Notes under the pieces: generated by a model
What the model saw: the letters and a program-made list of their open reading frames with translations, nothing else
Databases searched by the model: none
What the model was told of the DNA's origin: nothing
Source: JAKAXS01 sp965279065
GTDB taxonomy: Bacteria; Pseudomonadota; Alphaproteobacteria; Rhizobiales; Hyphomicrobiaceae
Assembly: GCA_965279065.1 (NCBI GenBank)
Contig: OZ257134.1
Span: forward strand, 2,294,001 to 2,358,000
Length of the DNA: 64,000 nt
Reading direction: 5' to 3'
Program-made: the position numbers and the translations under genes
Shown here: piece after piece, positions 35,119 through 43,793 of the stretch
Layout of the letters: every line of letters starts with the position of its first letter
Numbering within the stretch: position 1 is the first letter of the stretch

Positions 35119-35472
35119 TCAGGAAGCCGTGGTGTCCTTGACCGGCTCGCCCTTCGAGCGAACGTCCATCAGTGTGCTCTTGAGCACCCGCACCTTCATC
35201 TGGTCGGACAGTTCGACTTCGACCTCATCGGAATTGTCCGCCGCCTTGATCACGCGGCCGATGAAGCCGCCTGCCGTGATCACGGTATCGCCACGGCGCA
35301 CCTTGTCGATCAGTTCGCGATGCTGCTTGGCGCGCGTCGACTGCGGGCGGATGACCAGGAAATAGAAGATCACCACCATCATCAGCATGTAGAACAGCAG
35401 GCTGTTCATGGGGTCGCCGAACGGACTCGATGCCGGTGCCGGAGTCTGCGCAAGGGCCTCGGAAATGAACAT
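35119..35472 (-). CDS. yajC: Preprotein translocase subunit YajC
   Basis: Small accessory membrane subunit of the SecDF-YajC complex. The 117 residues carry a single hydrophobic helix (LLFYMLMMVVIFYFLVIRPQ) followed by the landmark RPQSTRAKQHRELIDKVRRGD and a C-terminal domain with TVITAGGFIGRVIKA. It is the first gene of yajC-secD-secF-NDUFAF3-like-NDUFAF6-like, with 84 bases before secD. The upstream divergent spacer to 35755 should hold its promoter. Confidence 0.95.
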   Translation of the reverse strand: MFISEALAQTPAPASSPFGDPMNSLLFYMLMMVVIFYFLVIRPQSTRAKQHRELIDKVRRGDTVITAGGFIGRVIKAADNSDEVEVELSDQMKVRVLKSTLMDVRSKGEPVKDTTAS

Positions 35473-35755
35473 GTGTGTCAGGATCCTCGATGCTGCCGAT
35501 GACGCGCGGCCATGACATACGCCATAAGGTGCGATTGGTCGCGCGCAAGAAAAAGCCCAGGCTGCACGGAAGCCATCATCGCTCCGCGCTGCCTTGGCCG
35601 GTCGGGGCGGACTATAGTCCCTGGTTTTTTCTTTGCAATGGCCCGATTTAGGGCGTCACGAGAGGGATGGCATTGGCCGGCGCCGATGCGCTATAGAAGC
35701 GCCCTTGAGGCCTACTTGGCCTTTGATCTTCCAACATTATTCCCAGAGACCAACG

Positions 35756-36622
35756 ATGACGATCCCGCCCGAACTATTGGCCGAACTGGAACGCTTGCGC
35801 CAGGCCGTCGAGCGCCTGGCGCCACCCGCCCCCGCCAGGCCGGATTTCACCGCGGCCGACGCCTTCGTCTGGCACGCCGAGACCGGCACCTTCGAGCCGG
35901 TGCGGGAGGTCAGTCGCGTGCCGTTGTCGCTTCTGAAGGGCCTCGATCGCGTCACCGAACAGCTGCTGTCGAACACGCAGCGCTTTGCCGCGGGCTTGCC
36001 CGCTAACAACGCGCTGCTGTGGGGCGCTCGCGGCATGGGCAAGTCGAGTCTCGTCAAGGCTGCCCATGCCGAGGCAGCTCGCGCCCTCGGCGGCGCCCCA
36101 TCGCAATTGAAGCTGGTCGAAATTCATCGCGAGGACATTGCCGGCCTGCCGGCCTGTCTCGCGCACATGCGGGCGAGCCCGCATCGCTTCATCGTATTCT
36201 GTGACGACCTCTCCTTCGACAGGGACGACACCAGCTACAAATCCTTGAAGGCCGTGCTCGAAGGCGGCATCGAGGGCCGCCCGGCCAACGTGTTGTTCTA
36301 CGCCACGTCGAACCGGCGCCACCTGATGCCGCGCGACATGATGGAGAACGAACGCTCGACGGCCATCAACCCGTCCGAAGCCATCGAGGAGAAGGTCTCG
36401 CTCTCCGACCGCTTTGGTCTTTGGTTGGGCTTCCACAACTGCAGCCAGGACGATTACCTGGACATGGTCCGCGCCTACGTCGAGCATTTCAAGCTGAATG
36501 CGCCCTGGCCCGAGGTCCAGCGCGACGCGCTTGAGTGGAGCATCACGCGCGGCGGCCGCTCCGGCCGCGTCGCCTGGCAATTCATCCAGGATCTTGCAGG
36601 CCGTTTGGGGCAAACGCTCTAG
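35756..36622 (+). CDS. DUF815 AAA-type ATPase
   Basis: A 288-residue ATP-binding protein of the DUF815 family. It has an N-terminal helical part (PPELLAELERLRQAVERLA), Walker A ALLWGARGMGKSSLVKA at about residue 80, Walker B FIVFCDDLSFDRDD, and the family landmarks LEGGIEGRPANVLFYATSNRRH and LSDRFGLWLGFHNCSQDDYL. It lacks a signal peptide and membrane helices. The biological role is unknown. ATG 35756 is preferred over an open frame reaching 35633. It is divergent from yajC and converges on the DipM-like gene. Confidence 0.93.
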   Translation: MTIPPELLAELERLRQAVERLAPPAPARPDFTAADAFVWHAETGTFEPVREVSRVPLSLLKGLDRVTEQLLSNTQRFAAGLPANNALLWGARGMGKSSLVKAAHAEAARALGGAPSQLKLVEIHREDIAGLPACLAHMRASPHRFIVFCDDLSFDRDDTSYKSLKAVLEGGIEGRPANVLFYATSNRRHLMPRDMMENERSTAINPSEAIEEKVSLSDRFGLWLGFHNCSQDDYLDMVRAYVEHFKLNAPWPEVQRDALEWSITRGGRSGRVAWQFIQDLAGRLGQTL

Positions 36623-36642
36623 TCAGCCGAGCCAAACGACGT

Positions 36643-36670
36643 CGGCCGCACCCGGGGGAGGATGCGGCCG
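36643..36670. terminator. Hairpin between convergent DUF815 and dipM-like genes
   Basis: An 8-base-pair perfect GC stem (arms 36643-36650 and 36663-36670) with a 12-base loop, 20 bases after the DUF815 stop. It has no T run; it may serve as a bidirectional barrier. Confidence 0.4.
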
Positions 36671-36731
36671 CTTCGGTGTCAGGGGCTTGTGGGAGAGACG
36701 CAAGCCTTGGCTAGTCACCGGGAAGTCGATG

Positions 36732-38351
36732 TCACTGTTTTTCCATGAAGGACGTCGGATCGACGGCTTTGGAATCCTGCCGTAGCTCGAAGTGCACCTG
36801 CGGCTGGTCCACGGGACCGGTCTTGCCGGCCTTGGCAATGACGTCGCCGCGCGCCACCTTCTTGCCGCGCGTCACGAGGAGATCCTCGTTGTGCGCGTAC
36901 GCGGTCACCCAGCCGTTGTCATGCCGCAGCAGCACCAGCTTGCCATACGCCTTCAACTCGTCGCCGACGTAGATCACCTCACCGTTCTCAGCAGCGTGCA
37001 CGTCCGTCCCCTGCGGCACGGAGAAGTTCACGCCGTCGTTGTGCGTACCGTCCGGCCGCGGGCCGAACGTCGAGATGATGCGACCCTGCACGGGCCAGCG
37101 CAGACGGCCGGACCCGGCTGCTGATTTGTCATCCGCAGCCTTGCTTTCCTGAACCGGCGTTGCATCGTTCGCCGACTTCGTATCGAGCGCGGCAACCTTC
37201 TGCTCCGGCCCGGTTGGAGCGGCGGCCGTAGCCTGCTCAGCGCCACCGGTCGTCGCGGGCGGCATCTCCGGTGCCGAGTTGAGAACCTTTGGAGCATCGG
37301 CAGCAGCAGCCGTCGTGTCGGTTTTCGGCAGGTCGCTCGCCGCTGTTGGCGCATCGCCAGAGACGGGCAGGTGAGTACCTGTCTTTGACAACGACACCGT
37401 CGTCGATGCACGCGTCGCCTGCGGCGCCGAGCCCGCGGGGATCTTCAGAACGGTGCCGGGCCGGATCTTGCGGACGTTATCGTCGGTGATGCCGTTGGCG
37501 CGCTGCAGCTCGGCGTAGTTCACCTTGTGCTGCCGGGCGATGGTGTAGAGGCTGTCGCCTGCTTTCATCGTGTAGGTACCGGCCGTGTCCGATGCTGCAG
37601 CGGCCTCCGCAGGCGCAGCCTCAGCCACCGGCGCCACCGCAGCTGGCGGCGGCGTGACCGCGCCGCTGACCGGATCGGCGCGGCTGGCAACCTGACTCGA
37701 CGGCAGCGTCAACCGCTGACCCGGCTTCAAGCTATGCCCCTTGAGGTCGTTCGCCGACATGATGTCGTCGACCTTCACGCCGTGCTGGCGCGAGAGGCTG
37801 TAGAGGGTGTCGCCCTGCTTGACTTCGATCGTCTGGTCGCCGGCTTGGCTGTGGGCCGCGGTATCCATCCGGGCCGCCGCCGTCTGGCGCGCACGCGGTG
37901 CCGCGTCGTAGGGCTTGGCCGAAACGCTGTCGTAGCCCGCAGCCTTGCCGCGGTCATACGACGGCGCCTCCGGGGCTTGATAGCCGTCGCCCTGATAGCT
38001 GCGATTTCCAGCGGAATAACCGCGCTCGTTATAGCCCCGCCCTCCGTCGTAGTTGTTTGTCGTCGGCGGCAGTTCCGCCACGCGCACGTCGCCGCCGCGC
38101 GGGCTAGCGTCCGCCATCGGCTGGTGGGATGCGCCATCGCCCTCACCCAGCAGCCCGGCACGCGGTGCCGGGCTGTAGACGCTGGCGGGGGGAATGGGGA
38201 TGCTGTTGGTCTGGGTTTGAGAGCCGGTAAATCCAGCTGAATCGAACCGCGCGACATCTGCGCTGCAACCGGCAACCGACACGACTGCTGCGGCAGGCAG
38301 TAGAACGCGGATGACCCGCGTCATTGACTTCAAAATCGGCATGATACGCAC
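36732..38351 (-). CDS. DipM/NlpD-like lipoprotein, two LysM and degenerate LytM
   Basis: A 539-residue envelope protein with lipobox VVSVAGC (Cys near 29). It has a Gly/Tyr/Pro-rich linker, two LysM domains (QTIEVKQGDTLYSLSRQHGV and GTYTMKAGDSLYTIARQHKV), another linker, and a C-terminal LytM/M23 domain. In the latter the zinc-ligand Asp of HxGxD is Asn (GTHNDGVNFS) and the first His of HxH is Gln (QVHFELR), so it should not be a peptidase. Such inactive LytM factors (NlpD, Caulobacter DipM) activate septal amidases or scaffold hydrolases at division. A candidate CtrA box lies 35 bases before the start. surE is upstream; no pcm gene separates them. Confidence 0.88.
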   Translation of the reverse strand: MRIMPILKSMTRVIRVLLPAAAVVSVAGCSADVARFDSAGFTGSQTQTNSIPIPPASVYSPAPRAGLLGEGDGASHQPMADASPRGGDVRVAELPPTTNNYDGGRGYNERGYSAGNRSYQGDGYQAPEAPSYDRGKAAGYDSVSAKPYDAAPRARQTAAARMDTAAHSQAGDQTIEVKQGDTLYSLSRQHGVKVDDIMSANDLKGHSLKPGQRLTLPSSQVASRADPVSGAVTPPPAAVAPVAEAAPAEAAAASDTAGTYTMKAGDSLYTIARQHKVNYAELQRANGITDDNVRKIRPGTVLKIPAGSAPQATRASTTVSLSKTGTHLPVSGDAPTAASDLPKTDTTAAAADAPKVLNSAPEMPPATTGGAEQATAAAPTGPEQKVAALDTKSANDATPVQESKAADDKSAAGSGRLRWPVQGRIISTFGPRPDGTHNDGVNFSVPQGTDVHAAENGEVIYVGDELKAYGKLVLLRHDNGWVTAYAHNEDLLVTRGKKVARGDVIAKAGKTGPVDQPQVHFELRQDSKAVDPTSFMEKQ

Positions 38352-38385
38352 CCTCTACACGCATCATCTATTAACCCTTAACGCG

Positions 38386-38401
38386 TTAAAGACTCGTTAA
38401 C
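38386..38401 (+). promoter_or_regulatory. Candidate CtrA box upstream of dipM-like gene
   Basis: TTAAAGACTCGTTAAC matches the CtrA consensus TTAA-N7-TTAAC exactly. It lies 35 bases upstream of the start codon of the DipM-like gene, with two more TTAA half sites just before it (38371 and 38378). CtrA binding in this organism is not shown; the assignment is by pattern. Confidence 0.5.
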
Positions 38402-38570
38402 GGCCGATTCGATTTGCGTGCCCTCGCCTGAAGAGCAGCGTGAAGTTCGAAATGATCCAAGGGGTCTCCGACGCTCGTCGACGAAGGCCGCCACACGTTA
38501 ATGGTGTACGCCGCGATTGCGCCGCCATCGCGGAAGAATCTCGTCGCAAGAATGGCGGATAGGGTGCTGG

Positions 38571-39368
38571 TTAACCGGAGGTTTTTTCTGGAGCCGGCTG
38601 CCCGGCGAATGCCTTCGCCAGGCTCTCCCGCGTCTCGCCGTGCGTCATGTTCATCGACAGCGGAGTGATCGAAATCAAGCCATTGGCGATGGCCCACAGA
38701 TCCGTTCCCTTCGGCGGATCGGACCGGCGCCGTTCGAAACCGATCCAGAAATACGGGTCGCCCCACGTGTCGGCGCGCTCGTCGATCAACAAACCGCCTT
38801 GGTCCCGCCGCCCTTGCGTCGTGATGCTGATGCCTTGCACGTTCTCCGGCGCCACCGGCGGAAAGTTGACGTTCATCAGGATGCCCGGCTGCCATTGCGT
38901 GGCCAGCAGCTTCTCGACAAGCCCCGGTCCATGCTCCAGCGGCGACGTCCAGTGGATGCGGTTGTCAGGGTCGAACCCGGTCGTCAGGCTCATGGCGATC
39001 GAGCGCACACCCAGCAACGTGCCTTCCATGGCACCGGCGATGGTACCCGAGTAGGTGACGTCCTCGGCCAGGTTGGCGCCGTGGTTGACGCCCGACAACA
39101 CGAGGTCCGGCATCTTGTCTTTCAGCACGTGCCGCACGCCCATGATGACGCAGTCGGCCGGCGTACCCCGCACCGCAAACGTCCGCTCGTCGATCTCGCG
39201 ATAGCGCAGCGGCACCTGCAGCGTCAGCGCATGCGACGCGCCCGACTGGTTCTGCTCCGGCGCCACGACCCACACGTCGTCCGTCAGCTGCTCGGCAATC
39301 TTCTGCAGCACGCGCAAACCCTGCGCGCCCGCCCCGTCATCGTTCGTCACCAGAATTCGCATCATCAT
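38571..39368 (-). CDS. surE: 5'/3'-nucleotidase SurE
   Basis: Metal-dependent phosphatase that dephosphorylates nucleoside monophosphates. The 265 residues begin MMMRILVTNDDGAGAQGL, where the Asp-Asp (residues 10-11 of the long form) is the metal site, followed by APEQNQSGASHALTL, GTPADCVIMG, and DLVLSGVNHGANLAEDVTYSG. The start could be any of three successive ATG codons; 39362 gives the usual N-terminus. The C-terminal part is typical. It lies between serS and the DipM-like gene; in most proteobacteria pcm sits next to surE but here it is absent. An intergenic repeat separates it from serS. Confidence 0.96.
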   Translation of the reverse strand: MMMRILVTNDDGAGAQGLRVLQKIAEQLTDDVWVVAPEQNQSGASHALTLQVPLRYREIDERTFAVRGTPADCVIMGVRHVLKDKMPDLVLSGVNHGANLAEDVTYSGTIAGAMEGTLLGVRSIAMSLTTGFDPDNRIHWTSPLEHGPGLVEKLLATQWQPGILMNVNFPPVAPENVQGISITTQGRRDQGGLLIDERADTWGDPYFWIGFERRRSDPPKGTDLWAIANGLISITPLSMNMTHGETRESLAKAFAGQPAPEKTSG

Positions 39369-39376
39369 CCTTTTCT

Positions 39377-39493
39377 CCCTCTCCCCGTTCTTACGGGGAG
39401 AGGGTTGGGGTGAGGGGCAGCTGCTAGCGTTGCGCCCAGACCCTGCCCCTCACCCTAACCCTCTCGCCATCGAGTGCAGGGATGGGGAGAGGG
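39377..39493. repeat. Intergenic palindromic repeat element
   Basis: A composite palindrome between serS and surE. A perfect 10-base-pair hairpin (CCCTCTCCCC/GGGGAGAGGG, arms 39377-39386 and 39395-39404) is followed by a 16-base segment (39405-39420) that recurs inverted at 39443-39458 with one mismatch, and a further GGGGAGAGGG-like arm ends at 39493. The CCCTCACCCTAACCCTCTC pattern is a common dispersed intergenic repeat of many GC-rich proteobacteria. It lies inside the putative operon and probably shapes or protects the mRNA. Confidence 0.75.
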
Positions 39494-39507
39494 AATGCGT
39501 CGGCGCG

Positions 39508-40791
39508 CTAACCTGCCTTCTCGATCGTCTTCAGCCCGCCCATGTACGGCAACAACGCATCAGGCACGATGACGCTGCCGTCGGCCTGCTGGTAGTTCTC
39601 CAGCACCGCCACGAGTGTCCGCCCGACCGCCAGGCCCGAGCCGTTCAGCGTATGCACGTAGCGCACGTCCTTGCCGCCCTTGGGCCGGTAACGCGCGTTC
39701 ATGCGCCGCGCCTGGAAGTCACCGCACACCGAGCAGCTGGAAATCTCGCGATAAGCATCCTGCCCCGGCAGCCACACCTCAATGTCGTACGTCTTCTGCG
39801 ACGCAAAGCCCATGTCGCCCGTGCACAGCAGCATGGTGCGATAGGCGAGCCCCAGCCGCTTCAGGATCTCCTCGGCGCACGCCGTCATGCGCTCGTGCTC
39901 GTTGAGGCTCTCCTCCGGCGTCGTGATCGACACCAGTTCCACCTTCGAGAACTGGTGCTGCCGTATCATGCCACGCGTATCGCGCCCCGCCGCCCCCGCC
40001 TCCGACCGGAAGCACGGCGTCCACGCCGTCATCCGCATCGGCAGCTGAGTGTCCTCAACGATGCTCTCTCGCACGAGGTTCGTGAGGGAGACCTCAGCTG
40101 TCGGAATGAGCCAGAACCCGTTCGTCGTCTGGAAAAGATCCTCGGCGAACTTCGGCAAGTTGCCCGTACCGTACGCGGCATGATCCTTCACCAACAGCGG
40201 CGGATTGACCTCCGTGTAGCCGAACTCGCTCGTGTGCACGTCGAGCATGAACGAGCCGATCGCCCGCTCCAGCCGCGCAATCGCACCCTTAGTGAAGACA
40301 AACCGCGCGCCGGAAACCTTGCTTGCCGTCTCGAAGTCCATGAGGCCCAGCGCTTCGCCAAGCTCGAAGTGCTGCTTCGGCGCGAAGTCGAATTTCGGCG
40401 GCGTGCCGACCTTGCGCACCTCGACGTTGCCGGTCTCGTCGCTACCGAGCGGAACATCGTCGCGCGGCGTGTTGGGAATGACCGCCAACGCCTCACGCAG
40501 CTTCTCGTCGAGTTCTCGCTCAGCCGTCTCGCCGCCGGCGATGACATCCTTCAGCTCGGCCACCTCGGCCATCAGCTTCGCGGCCGTCGCCTCGTCCTTG
40601 GCGCCCTTGGCCTTACCGATCTCCTTCGACGCCGCGTTGCGCCGCGACTGCGCATCCTGCAGCTTCGTCAGGTTGGCGCGCCGCTGCTCATCGAGCGCAA
40701 TCAGTTCACCTGAAAGTGCCGCCAGCCCACGCCGCGTCAGCCCGGCGTCGAACGCCGCCGCATTGTCCCTGATCCACTTGATATCGAACAC
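39508..40791 (-). CDS. serS: Seryl-tRNA synthetase
   Basis: Class II synthetase that charges tRNA-Ser and tRNA-Sec. The GTG start at 40791 is preferred because GAGGGG stands just before it and the result, MFDIKWIRDN, is the normal N-terminus; this gives 427 residues. The N-terminal coiled-coil arm spans about 30-105. Motif 2 reads CFRSEAGAAGRDTRGMIRQH and motif 3 SGLAVGRTLVAVLEN. Three near-C-terminal landmark residues (SSCSVCGDFQARR) fit the family. It follows tatC by 69 bases and precedes surE. Confidence 0.96.
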   Translation of the reverse strand: MFDIKWIRDNAAAFDAGLTRRGLAALSGELIALDEQRRANLTKLQDAQSRRNAASKEIGKAKGAKDEATAAKLMAEVAELKDVIAGGETAERELDEKLREALAVIPNTPRDDVPLGSDETGNVEVRKVGTPPKFDFAPKQHFELGEALGLMDFETASKVSGARFVFTKGAIARLERAIGSFMLDVHTSEFGYTEVNPPLLVKDHAAYGTGNLPKFAEDLFQTTNGFWLIPTAEVSLTNLVRESIVEDTQLPMRMTAWTPCFRSEAGAAGRDTRGMIRQHQFSKVELVSITTPEESLNEHERMTACAEEILKRLGLAYRTMLLCTGDMGFASQKTYDIEVWLPGQDAYREISSCSVCGDFQARRMNARYRPKGGKDVRYVHTLNGSGLAVGRTLVAVLENYQQADGSVIVPDALLPYMGGLKTIEKAG

Positions 40792-40860
40792 GTCCAGCCC
40801 CTCGATCGGCCACAAATGTACAGGCCGTCGTATAGGCCGCGAGGGCCGTGAGGTCTACAG

Positions 40861-41679
40861 TTAGGTGCTGCTCGCCGCATCCGCTGCGGCCTTGGCGGCC
40901 TGCTGCTTTTCGACACGCGCCACGGCGAAGATCGACAGCTCGTAGAGCAGCACCGTCGGCAACGCCATGATCACCATCGAGATCGCATCCGGCGGCGTCA
41001 GGATCGCCGCTGCAGCAAAGATCGCCACCACCGCATAGCGCCGGAACCCGCGCAGGCTGTCCGCCGTCACGATGCCCGCCCGCGCCAGCAGCGTCAGCAC
41101 CACGGGCAGCTGGAAGCAGATGCCGAAACCGAAGATCAACGTCATGATCAGCGACAGGTATTCACTGACCTTTGGCAGGATCTCGATCGTAGCGACACCT
41201 CCGCTGCTGGTCGCACTCGCCAGCCCCAGCGAGTACTTGATCAGCACCGGCATGGCCATGAAGTAGACCACCGCCGCGCCCAGCAAGAAGAACACCGGCG
41301 TGGCCACGAGATAGGGCAGGAACGCCCGCCGCTCGTTCTTGTAGAGCCCCGGCGCCACGAACTTGTAGATCTGCGTCGCCACCACCGGAAACGACAGGAA
41401 GGCGGCGCCGAACATCGCCAGCTTCAGCTGCGTGAAGACCTGTTCCAGAAAATGCGTGGCGATCAGCCGGACGTGGTTGCTTCCCGAAGCCCAGGCGTAC
41501 GGCCACACGAGGATGTCGTAGATGCGACCGGCGAACATGAAGCAGATGACGAACATCGCCAGAAACGCACCGATCGCCCACAGCAGACGCGTACGAAGCT
41601 CGATCAGGTGGTCGAGCAGCGGCGCCTTCGATGCCTCAATGTCGTCGTCCCCCGCGCGCTTGTCAGAAATCTGATCCAC
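40861..41679 (-). CDS. tatC: Twin-arginine translocase subunit TatC
   Basis: Receptor of the Tat system that recognises the twin-arginine signal of folded exported proteins. The 272 residues form six membrane helices, with the N-terminal PLLDHLIELRTRLLWA (the conserved Glu and Arg of the signal-binding site), the landmark YKFVAPGLYKNERRAFLP with the catalytic-region Glu, and GFGICFQLPVVLTLL. It begins 3 bases after the tatB stop. The C-terminus ends in an Ala/Lys-rich tail. Confidence 0.97.
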   Translation of the reverse strand: MDQISDKRAGDDDIEASKAPLLDHLIELRTRLLWAIGAFLAMFVICFMFAGRIYDILVWPYAWASGSNHVRLIATHFLEQVFTQLKLAMFGAAFLSFPVVATQIYKFVAPGLYKNERRAFLPYLVATPVFFLLGAAVVYFMAMPVLIKYSLGLASATSSGGVATIEILPKVSEYLSLIMTLIFGFGICFQLPVVLTLLARAGIVTADSLRGFRRYAVVAIFAAAAILTPPDAISMVIMALPTVLLYELSIFAVARVEKQQAAKAAADAASST

Positions 41680-41682
41680 GCC

Positions 41683-42135
41683 TCAAGCCCCCTTCGCGGC
41701 ATCGGGCTTGGCGATATCGTTGGCCGCGGCTTTGACCTTCTCAGCCTCGTCGTGTGCCGCCGCACCCTGCTTGACCTCTTCAGCCGTTCGGCCAAGCGGC
41801 AATGTCACCTGCAATGGCGCCGCTTCGGCTGGTGGAACGGCGGCGCGCTCCGCGGTAGTTTCGGGCTGCGCCAGCGGTGGCGCTGGCTTTGCCGGACTCT
41901 CGCGCACGGAATTCTGGATATCCGTCCGCACGTCCTCGACTTCCTTCTTCAGCGCGTCGAGTTCCGCCTGGCGCATCGCCTCATCGAACTGCGCGCGGAA
42001 TTCCGCCGCCTGTCGCTTCACCATTCCGGCGTAGCGACCCATCGTGCTGAGAAACTTTGGCAGATCCTTGGGACCCACGAAGATGAGGGTCACCACCGCG
42101 AGGATCAGCAGCTCGCTCCAACTGATCTCGAACAT
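41683..42135 (-). CDS. tatB: Sec-independent translocase subunit TatB
   Basis: A single-helix Tat subunit that forms the substrate receptor with TatC. The 150 residues begin MFEISWSELLILAVVTLIFVGPKDLPKFL (in part FVGPKDLPKFL), with the Glu-containing short helix and the Gly-Pro hinge of TatB rather than the Phe-Gly of TatA. An amphipathic helix runs to about 80 and the C-terminal half is Pro/Ala-rich and disordered. It is coupled to tatC; tatA lies 141 bases upstream. Confidence 0.95.
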   Translation of the reverse strand: MFEISWSELLILAVVTLIFVGPKDLPKFLSTMGRYAGMVKRQAAEFRAQFDEAMRQAELDALKKEVEDVRTDIQNSVRESPAKPAPPLAQPETTAERAAVPPAEAAPLQVTLPLGRTAEEVKQGAAAHDEAEKVKAAANDIAKPDAAKGA

Positions 42136-42276
42136 GTCGGTACCGGCGTTCCGGCCCCTTCAATTGAGGGCGGGCCTAAAAGTGCTTCCGGACAAAGTGT
42201 GATGCGGTTTTCCGAAAAGAAGCACGACGAAACAAACGGCTAGTGAACTTCCGCGATTGAGCGAAGCGGCACGTCT

Positions 42277-42498
42277 CTAGCCCGTCTTGGTGCGATCGCG
42301 AGTGGTATCGACCGGCTGCCCCGCCTGGTCGATCGTGCGCGGCGGCTCCTTGGCGATCGGCTCGTCGTCCGCCATGCCCTTCTTGAAGCTCTTGATGCCT
42401 TTGGCAAGATCGCCCATCAGCTCGGAAATCTTGCCGCGCCCGAACAGCAGCACGACGACGAGCAGAAGCAAAATGACGTGCGTGGCACTGAGGCCCAT
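42277..42498 (-). CDS. tatA: Sec-independent translocase subunit TatA
   Basis: Pore-forming Tat subunit of 73 residues. From ATG 42498 (GGAGAC upstream) it starts MGLSATHVILLLLVVVLLFGRGKISELMGDL, giving the N-terminal helix, the FGRGKIPEL-type hinge (here FGRGKISEL) and the amphipathic helix ending KSFKKGMADDEP. The frame is open further upstream but those codons lack family similarity. It is the first gene of tatABC; the gap before it follows the ABC ATPase gene. Confidence 0.96.
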   Translation of the reverse strand: MGLSATHVILLLLVVVLLFGRGKISELMGDLAKGIKSFKKGMADDEPIAKEPPRTIDQAGQPVDTTRDRTKTG

Positions 42499-42621
42499 GG
42501 GATGTCTCCATTCCGGCGGCGAGACCGCGTCGGGTGGCTGATTTCGCGGCACTATTGCAGAAACGCTATTGAGCAGCAAGGCGCGACCCCATACGACGCC
42601 GCGAACAGTAAATATTTGAAA

Positions 42622-43701
42622 TCAGTCGCCTTCCTGCAAGAGTGCCGGGAAGATTAATGTTCGAGCCGGATCGATGGTCAATTGCACCGGGCTGCCGGGC
42701 TCGAACCGTTCTCCGGCCTGCGTGCGCGCCCGCAACGGTTCGGCGAACCCCTCAGCTGCGACGTTGAACAGCGCCGCATCGCCCAGAAACTTCACGTCGA
42801 TCACCCGGCCATTGATCGCCCCATTGGCGCCGTGCCCCGGTGCCAGATGGATAGCCCGTTCGCGCACACCCAGAACCACCGGCAAACCGTTGGAGACATT
42901 CCGGACGGGAAGCCGTCCGAACGGCGTGGCGATCTCGCCGCCAGCGACCATGTAAGGCACCTCGTTGATCTCCGAGAACAGGCGCGCGACGAAAAGCTCG
43001 CTCGGCGTATGATAGAGATCCTGCGCGGTGCCAACCTGCACCAGCCGGCCCGCCCGCATGACACCGATGCGATCGCCGAGGCGCAGCGCCTCCTCCGGAT
43101 GATGCGTCACGATCATCGCCGTCGCCTGCGTTTCGCGCAGTAGCGCCAGCGTCTGCACTTGCATGCTCTCGCGCAACTGCACGTCCAGCCCCGAAAACGG
43201 CTCGTCCATCAGCAGCACCGCCGGCTGCGGCGCAATGGCTCGAGCCAGCGCCACCCGCTGTTGCTGTCCACCAGAAAGCACGTGCGGATACCGTTCGCCG
43301 TAGCTCGCCAGCCCCACGCGCTCCAGCATGGCAGTCGCGATCCGCCTGGCCTCGCCGTTCGCGAGCGCCTTCAGCCCGAATGCCACGTTCTGCGCGATCG
43401 TCAGGTGTGGAAACAACGCGAAGTCCTGGAACATCAGCCCGACGCCGCGCTCCTCCGGCGGCACGAATGCGCCCGGCCCAGCCAGAATGCGGTCACCGAG
43501 CTGCACGCACCCGGTGGTCGGACGTTCGATCCCTGCCGCAATCCGCAGCAGTGTCGTCTTCCCGCATCCGGAGGGCCCCAGCAGGCACATCACGGTGCCC
43601 GGCTCCGTTTCGAATGAAACGTCGTCGACCGCACGCATGTCCCCATAGGTGCGCGTGACGCTGTCGAACGTCAGGCGCGCCCCCGGGATGGGCATCGCCA
43701 T
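42622..43701 (-). CDS. ABC transporter ATPase, FbpC/PotA-like, orphan
   Basis: A 350-360 residue importer-type ATPase. Walker A is LLGPSGCGKTTLLRI, Q-loop MFQDFALFPHLTIAQNV, signature LSGGQQQRVALARAI, Walker B VLLMDEPFSGLD, and a C-terminal TOBE-like region holds LGVRERAIHLAPG and the last 40 residues. It is closest in layout to ferric iron/polyamine importers (FbpC, PotA). No permease or binding-protein gene is near, so it may serve a distant transporter. The start is uncertain: an in-frame TTG is at 43743, ATG at 43701 and ATG at 43695. Confidence 0.85.
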   Translation of the reverse strand: MAMPIPGARLTFDSVTRTYGDMRAVDDVSFETEPGTVMCLLGPSGCGKTTLLRIAAGIERPTTGCVQLGDRILAGPGAFVPPEERGVGLMFQDFALFPHLTIAQNVAFGLKALANGEARRIATAMLERVGLASYGERYPHVLSGGQQQRVALARAIAPQPAVLLMDEPFSGLDVQLRESMQVQTLALLRETQATAMIVTHHPEEALRLGDRIGVMRAGRLVQVGTAQDLYHTPSELFVARLFSEINEVPYMVAGGEIATPFGRLPVRNVSNGLPVVLGVRERAIHLAPGHGANGAINGRVIDVKFLGDAALFNVAAEGFAEPLRARTQAGERFEPGSPVQLTIDPARTLIFPALLQEGD

Positions 43702-43793
43702 CGCGCGGGTACGGCCGGACCTGTTGGAGAGCCAAGATTTCAATGCGACGGGGCCCGGTATCCTAGCCGCCGACCGCAGGAAACTTGAGCCGG

